Positions 61,865-64,000 of a stretch of DNA of 64,000 nt are shown here, one piece after another (position 1 is the stretch's first letter; each line of letters begins with the position of its first letter). Origin of the DNA: Paenibacillus gallinarum (GTDB taxonomy: Bacteria; Bacillota; Bacilli; Paenibacillales; Paenibacillaceae). A program made the translations under genes and the position numbers. The stretch covers positions 172,768 through 236,767 of the forward strand of contig NZ_JACSQL010000007.1 of NCBI RefSeq assembly GCF_014836635.1. The letters run 5' to 3'. Under the pieces are notes generated by a model. It made no database searches. It saw nothing but the letters and a program-made list of their open reading frames with translations, and had not been told where the DNA came from.

Positions 61865-61977
61865 TGTATTTCTCCTCCTATTAGTTAACTAGATTTTTTC
61901 TTGTGATCCTGTTGGCACTCCTATATCTAGCATTTAATCATACAGTCGTTTCATATTATTCCTACTTATTATGTGCG

Positions 61978-62343
61978 TCAGTAGTATAGAAGAAAAGCTA
62001 AAATCGAAAAAATAACACTATATATGAAAATAATTAATGAATGTTTGTATCTGCCTACACTCTTGCTATACTTCAATTCCCTGAACGAAAAATAACCATA
62101 GGGTACTGCAAACAAAGGAAAATATAGATAAATAAATTCAGAATTATCTAGTACGAATAGAAAGACGACACTCATTAGAACAAAAATCACACCCACAATT
62201 ATGTCTATAATTTTTATAAGTCTTGGTAGTTTTTCTCTTGCTTCCTCTTCTGCCGCCTCATTAATAGGTATGAATAACTTGTTAAAGAGAAGAATCATTC
62301 CTCCTACAACCAAAAACACAACAAGAAACGAAACTTTATCCAA
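61978..62343 (-). CDS. Small membrane protein
   Basis: A 121-residue protein with a TTG start after GAGGGGTG. One N-terminal helix and two or three more in the second half, with a charged loop (EAAEEEAREKL). Unknown role. The 50-residue gene at 62377 lies 33 bases upstream in the same direction. Confidence 0.6.
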   Translation of the reverse strand: MDKVSFLVVFLVVGGMILLFNKLFIPINEAAEEEAREKLPRLIKIIDIIVGVIFVLMSVVFLFVLDNSEFIYLYFPLFAVPYGYFSFRELKYSKSVGRYKHSLIIFIYSVIFSILAFLLYY

Positions 62344-62376
62344 AACAAGTCACCCCTCTACACAATTAATTGATAT

Positions 62377-62529
62377 TTAAAAGTCAATCTGGTACAAATA
62401 ATGTGTTAGATCTCCAAATAGAGTGCTACTAAAAACAAATTCCAAAATAAGAAGAAACAGAATAAAAATGATTAAAAACGAGATTCCTATTCCGAGACCT
62501 ATCATTAAGTACTTATAAAAAACTTTCAT
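62377..62529 (-). CDS. Membrane micro-protein (50 residues)
   Basis: TGGAGG eight bases before the ATG; the protein has a single strong membrane helix (LMIGLGIGISFLIIFILFLL). Too short for most gene finders. It forms a possible operon with the next membrane protein. Coding status rests on the ribosome-binding site and composition only. Confidence 0.5.
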   Translation of the reverse strand: MKVFYKYLMIGLGIGISFLIIFILFLLILEFVFSSTLFGDLTHYLYQIDF

Positions 62530-62550
62530 TATAATATCCTCCATAATTCC

Positions 62551-62580
62551 AATAATAAAGGCTGATCAAGTTGACCAGCC
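62551..62580 (-). terminator. Terminator
   Basis: On the minus strand GGCTGGTCAA..TTGATCAGCC followed by TTTATTATT. It ends the small-gene transcript to its right. Confidence 0.65.
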
Positions 62581-62667
62581 CATATACTACCAATATACTA
62601 CATTTCTTTGCTTCTAGTTAATTTTTATTATATTTCATCGCTAAACAGAAACAACTTTTTATTATAT

Positions 62668-62799
62668 TTACCTATATAAATTAATCAGATATTTATTCTC
62701 TTCTTGATATCTCTTAGCTGCAGTAATTAAATCATATAACTGGCCATCATGATCTTGTACTTTCAATTGTCCATTGATAATCTTTCCACATCTATACAT
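62668..62799 (-). CDS. Small hypothetical protein (43 residues)
   Basis: Begins MYRCGKIINGQLKVQDHDG. Its ATG overlaps the stop of the preceding gene (ATGTATAG), typical of translational coupling. Reads like a phage- or plasmid-type accessory protein. Not recognised. Confidence 0.45.
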   Translation of the reverse strand: MYRCGKIINGQLKVQDHDGQLYDLITAAKRYQEENKYLINLYR

Positions 62800-63079
62800 A
62801 ACGATTTACCTGCCCTGTTATACGGTTATAGACCTCTATATCGTTGCCTGAGACCTTGAATTTACTAACCAATGAATATACGCTCTCCATGATGATGAAA
62901 CTCATAGCGTGCTCACAGCGTCCCTGTTGTTGAATAGTATCCATTACCTCGTTACCCATTACCACTTCATATGTATTAAATGTAGCTGCTAGTTCGATAT
63001 CATGAGTATAGATAAGTCCTTTTGTTTCTTCTCAGTCTGATCTTAGGTATTGCTTAGATTGGTTAGTGATTGTGTACAT
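62792..63079 (-). pseudogene. Small protein gene with an in-frame TGA
   Basis: GGAGGG precedes the ATG at 63079. After 15 codons (MYTITNQSKQYLRSD) there is a TGA at 63034-63032. The same frame then continues for 79 codons (EETKGLIYTHDIELAATF through RITGQVNRYV) to a TAG. One base change, for example TGG to TGA, explains it. Unrecognised family. The downstream small gene is coupled to its end. Confidence 0.5.
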
Positions 63080-63093
63080 TTGTTACCCTCCCT

Positions 63094-63290
63094 CTATAGT
63101 CTTTCTAACATTTTAATTGATTCAGCCCAAAAGTAATTTACTAACCGAACTGCCTCCATTTTCAACTCCAAGGAGTACTGTCGAAAGGGTTGCCCTTTTT
63201 TAGCCATAAAAAATCCCCTCTGTTCAACAAGATTAAGTCCATCTTACCAGATGTCTTTTTTTTCTTGTCTACTAAAAGGGGATAATAGCG
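63094..63290 (-). mobile_element. IS3-family element, 5' remnant
   Basis: The reading frame 63207-63094 begins MAKKGQPFRQYSLELKMEAV, the N-terminus of an IS3-type OrfA, then breaks after RLVN into unrelated codons. The bases ahead of it (to about 63290) have the look of the left end of such an element, starting near TATCCCCTTTTAGTAG. The rest of the transposase and the right end are absent. Confidence 0.6.
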
Positions 63291-63359
63291 ACCCTCAGGT
63301 GTTTTTCTTTGTCTCACGATTTAGAAACGTTATTAAAATCATCTATTACCATTCTACTT

Positions 63360-64000
63360 TTATTTTGAATTCATTTGGACAACCATAATTTCATCCTTAT
63401 TTGCAGTCGTTTGAATGCCTGTATTCACATCCATAGCTGCAACCTCACCTATCCCCGAAGGAATGAGTACAGGAGTAATCGTAGACAGTCCAGCTTCTGA
63501 AATGTACTCCATATCGAATTCAAGTAGCAATTGGCCAGCTTTTATTGAATCTCCAGTCTGAATATGAGTTTTAAACCCCGATCCTTTAAGTGAAACCGTA
63601 TCGATCCCTACATGAATCAAGAGCTGTACACCACTCTCATGTTCCAATATTAGTGCATGTTTACTTTTATTCATCAAATGTGCAACAACGCCGTCAAAAG
63701 GAGCATATACTTTACCTTCCGCAGGCTCAATAGCATATCCCTCTCCCATATGTTTTTGGGCAAAAGCTGGATCCGGGACAGATTCAAGCGGTATAGTCTT
63801 CCCAGTAATAGGTGATGGAAATCTTAGAGTGTATCCATCTTCTTTCTGAGCAGTGGTTTCTGATGTATTTGATGTAATAACACTACTAGTCGTTGTAGTT
63901 TTCTGAACACTCTCCTTACTTTGTACACCCTCCGAGATTGCCTCGATCTTGTCATCTTTATAACCGAACATCCAGGTTAATATGAAAGCAATTGCCATCG
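63360..64000 (-). CDS. PTS transporter, C-terminal part with EIIA domain (partial)
   Basis: The gene runs off the window; about 213 C-terminal residues are seen. They begin with the last membrane helix of an EIIC domain (AIAFILTWMFGYKDD), then a Ser/Thr-rich linker, then a complete glucose-type EIIA domain (TLRFPSPITGKTIPL, APFDGVV, LLIHVGIDTV with the phosphoryl His, and the closing NKDEIMVV). Fusion order BCA is typical of beta-glucoside or sucrose/trehalose PTS permeases; the sugar cannot be told from this part. Confidence 0.85.
   Translation of the reverse strand, partial: MAIAFILTWMFGYKDDKIEAISEGVQSKESVQKTTTTSSVITSNTSETTAQKEDGYTLRFPSPITGKTIPLESVPDPAFAQKHMGEGYAIEPAEGKVYAPFDGVVAHLMNKSKHALILEHESGVQLLIHVGIDTVSLKGSGFKTHIQTGDSIKAGQLLLEFDMEYISEAGLSTITPVLIPSGIGEVAAMDVNTGIQTTANKDEIMVVQMNSK

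Overview
The window looks like a chromosomal segment of a low-to-mid GC, spore-forming Gram-positive of the Paenibacillus type. I base this on strong AGGAGG ribosome-binding sites, lipoprotein signal peptides, sensor-type AraC regulators beside carbohydrate ABC transporters that lack their own ATPase, an RsfA-type sporulation-factor relic and Rrf2/TetR/ANTAR regulators. This is an inference from gene content, not from an rRNA or marker-gene match.

Layout. 1-1.2 kb: an rRNA-spacer-like scrap and an epoxide-hydrolase-type alpha/beta hydrolase. 1.4-5.8 kb: a decayed nitrate/nitrite assimilation locus (nirB and nirD intact, nitrate reductase reduced to a C-terminal relic). A divergent ANTAR protein sits beside it, and the nirB leader holds two A1/G4 hexaloop hairpins overlapping a terminator. 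6.0-22.4 kb: one long minus-strand pectin/rhamnogalacturonan locus with two CUT1 permeases, a solute-binding lipoprotein, a Gfo/Idh oxidoreductase, two GH105 enzymes, a membrane AraC regulator, an uncharacterised six-hairpin glycosidase, a PL22 oligogalacturonate lyase and a GH95 enzyme. A secreted pectate lyase (36-38.5 kb) and RhaD (39-40 kb) extend the theme to homogalacturonan and L-rhamnose. 22.6-28.3 kb: kinase-like proteins, a methyltransferase under an Rrf2 regulator with two matching 25-bp palindromes, a HAD phosphatase and small exported proteins. 28.5-34.1 kb: a complete NikABCDE-type nickel/metallophore importer behind a GNAT gene. 34.2-35.7 kb: a YgjP-like peptidase and an AraC regulator.

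41.8-51.8 kb is the most unusual part. A murE-like pseudogene is cut in two: its N-terminal and central pieces lie at 51.80-52.09 kb and its C-terminal piece at 41.47-41.80 kb. About 10 kb of defence DNA lies between them. That DNA carries a complete type II CBASS operon (CD-NTase, Cap2 E1/E2 fusion, Cap3 JAMM protease, Cap5 HNH-SAVED nuclease), an Mrr-type endonuclease whose N-terminus resembles the C-terminal domain of the replication clamp-loader subunit DnaX, an unknown partner gene, and a broken DUF6119/TIGR04141 gene.

52-64 kb: household and small genes (nitronate monooxygenase, methyltransferase, TetR with its target reductase, acetyltransferase, lipoproteins). It is punctuated by a dispersed composite palindrome-plus-terminator repeat, a deletion scar fusing two 5'-truncated genes (YwqG-like and RsfA-like), an IS3-type remnant, a small gene with an in-frame TGA, and the C-terminal end of a PTS EIIBCA-type transporter at the window edge.
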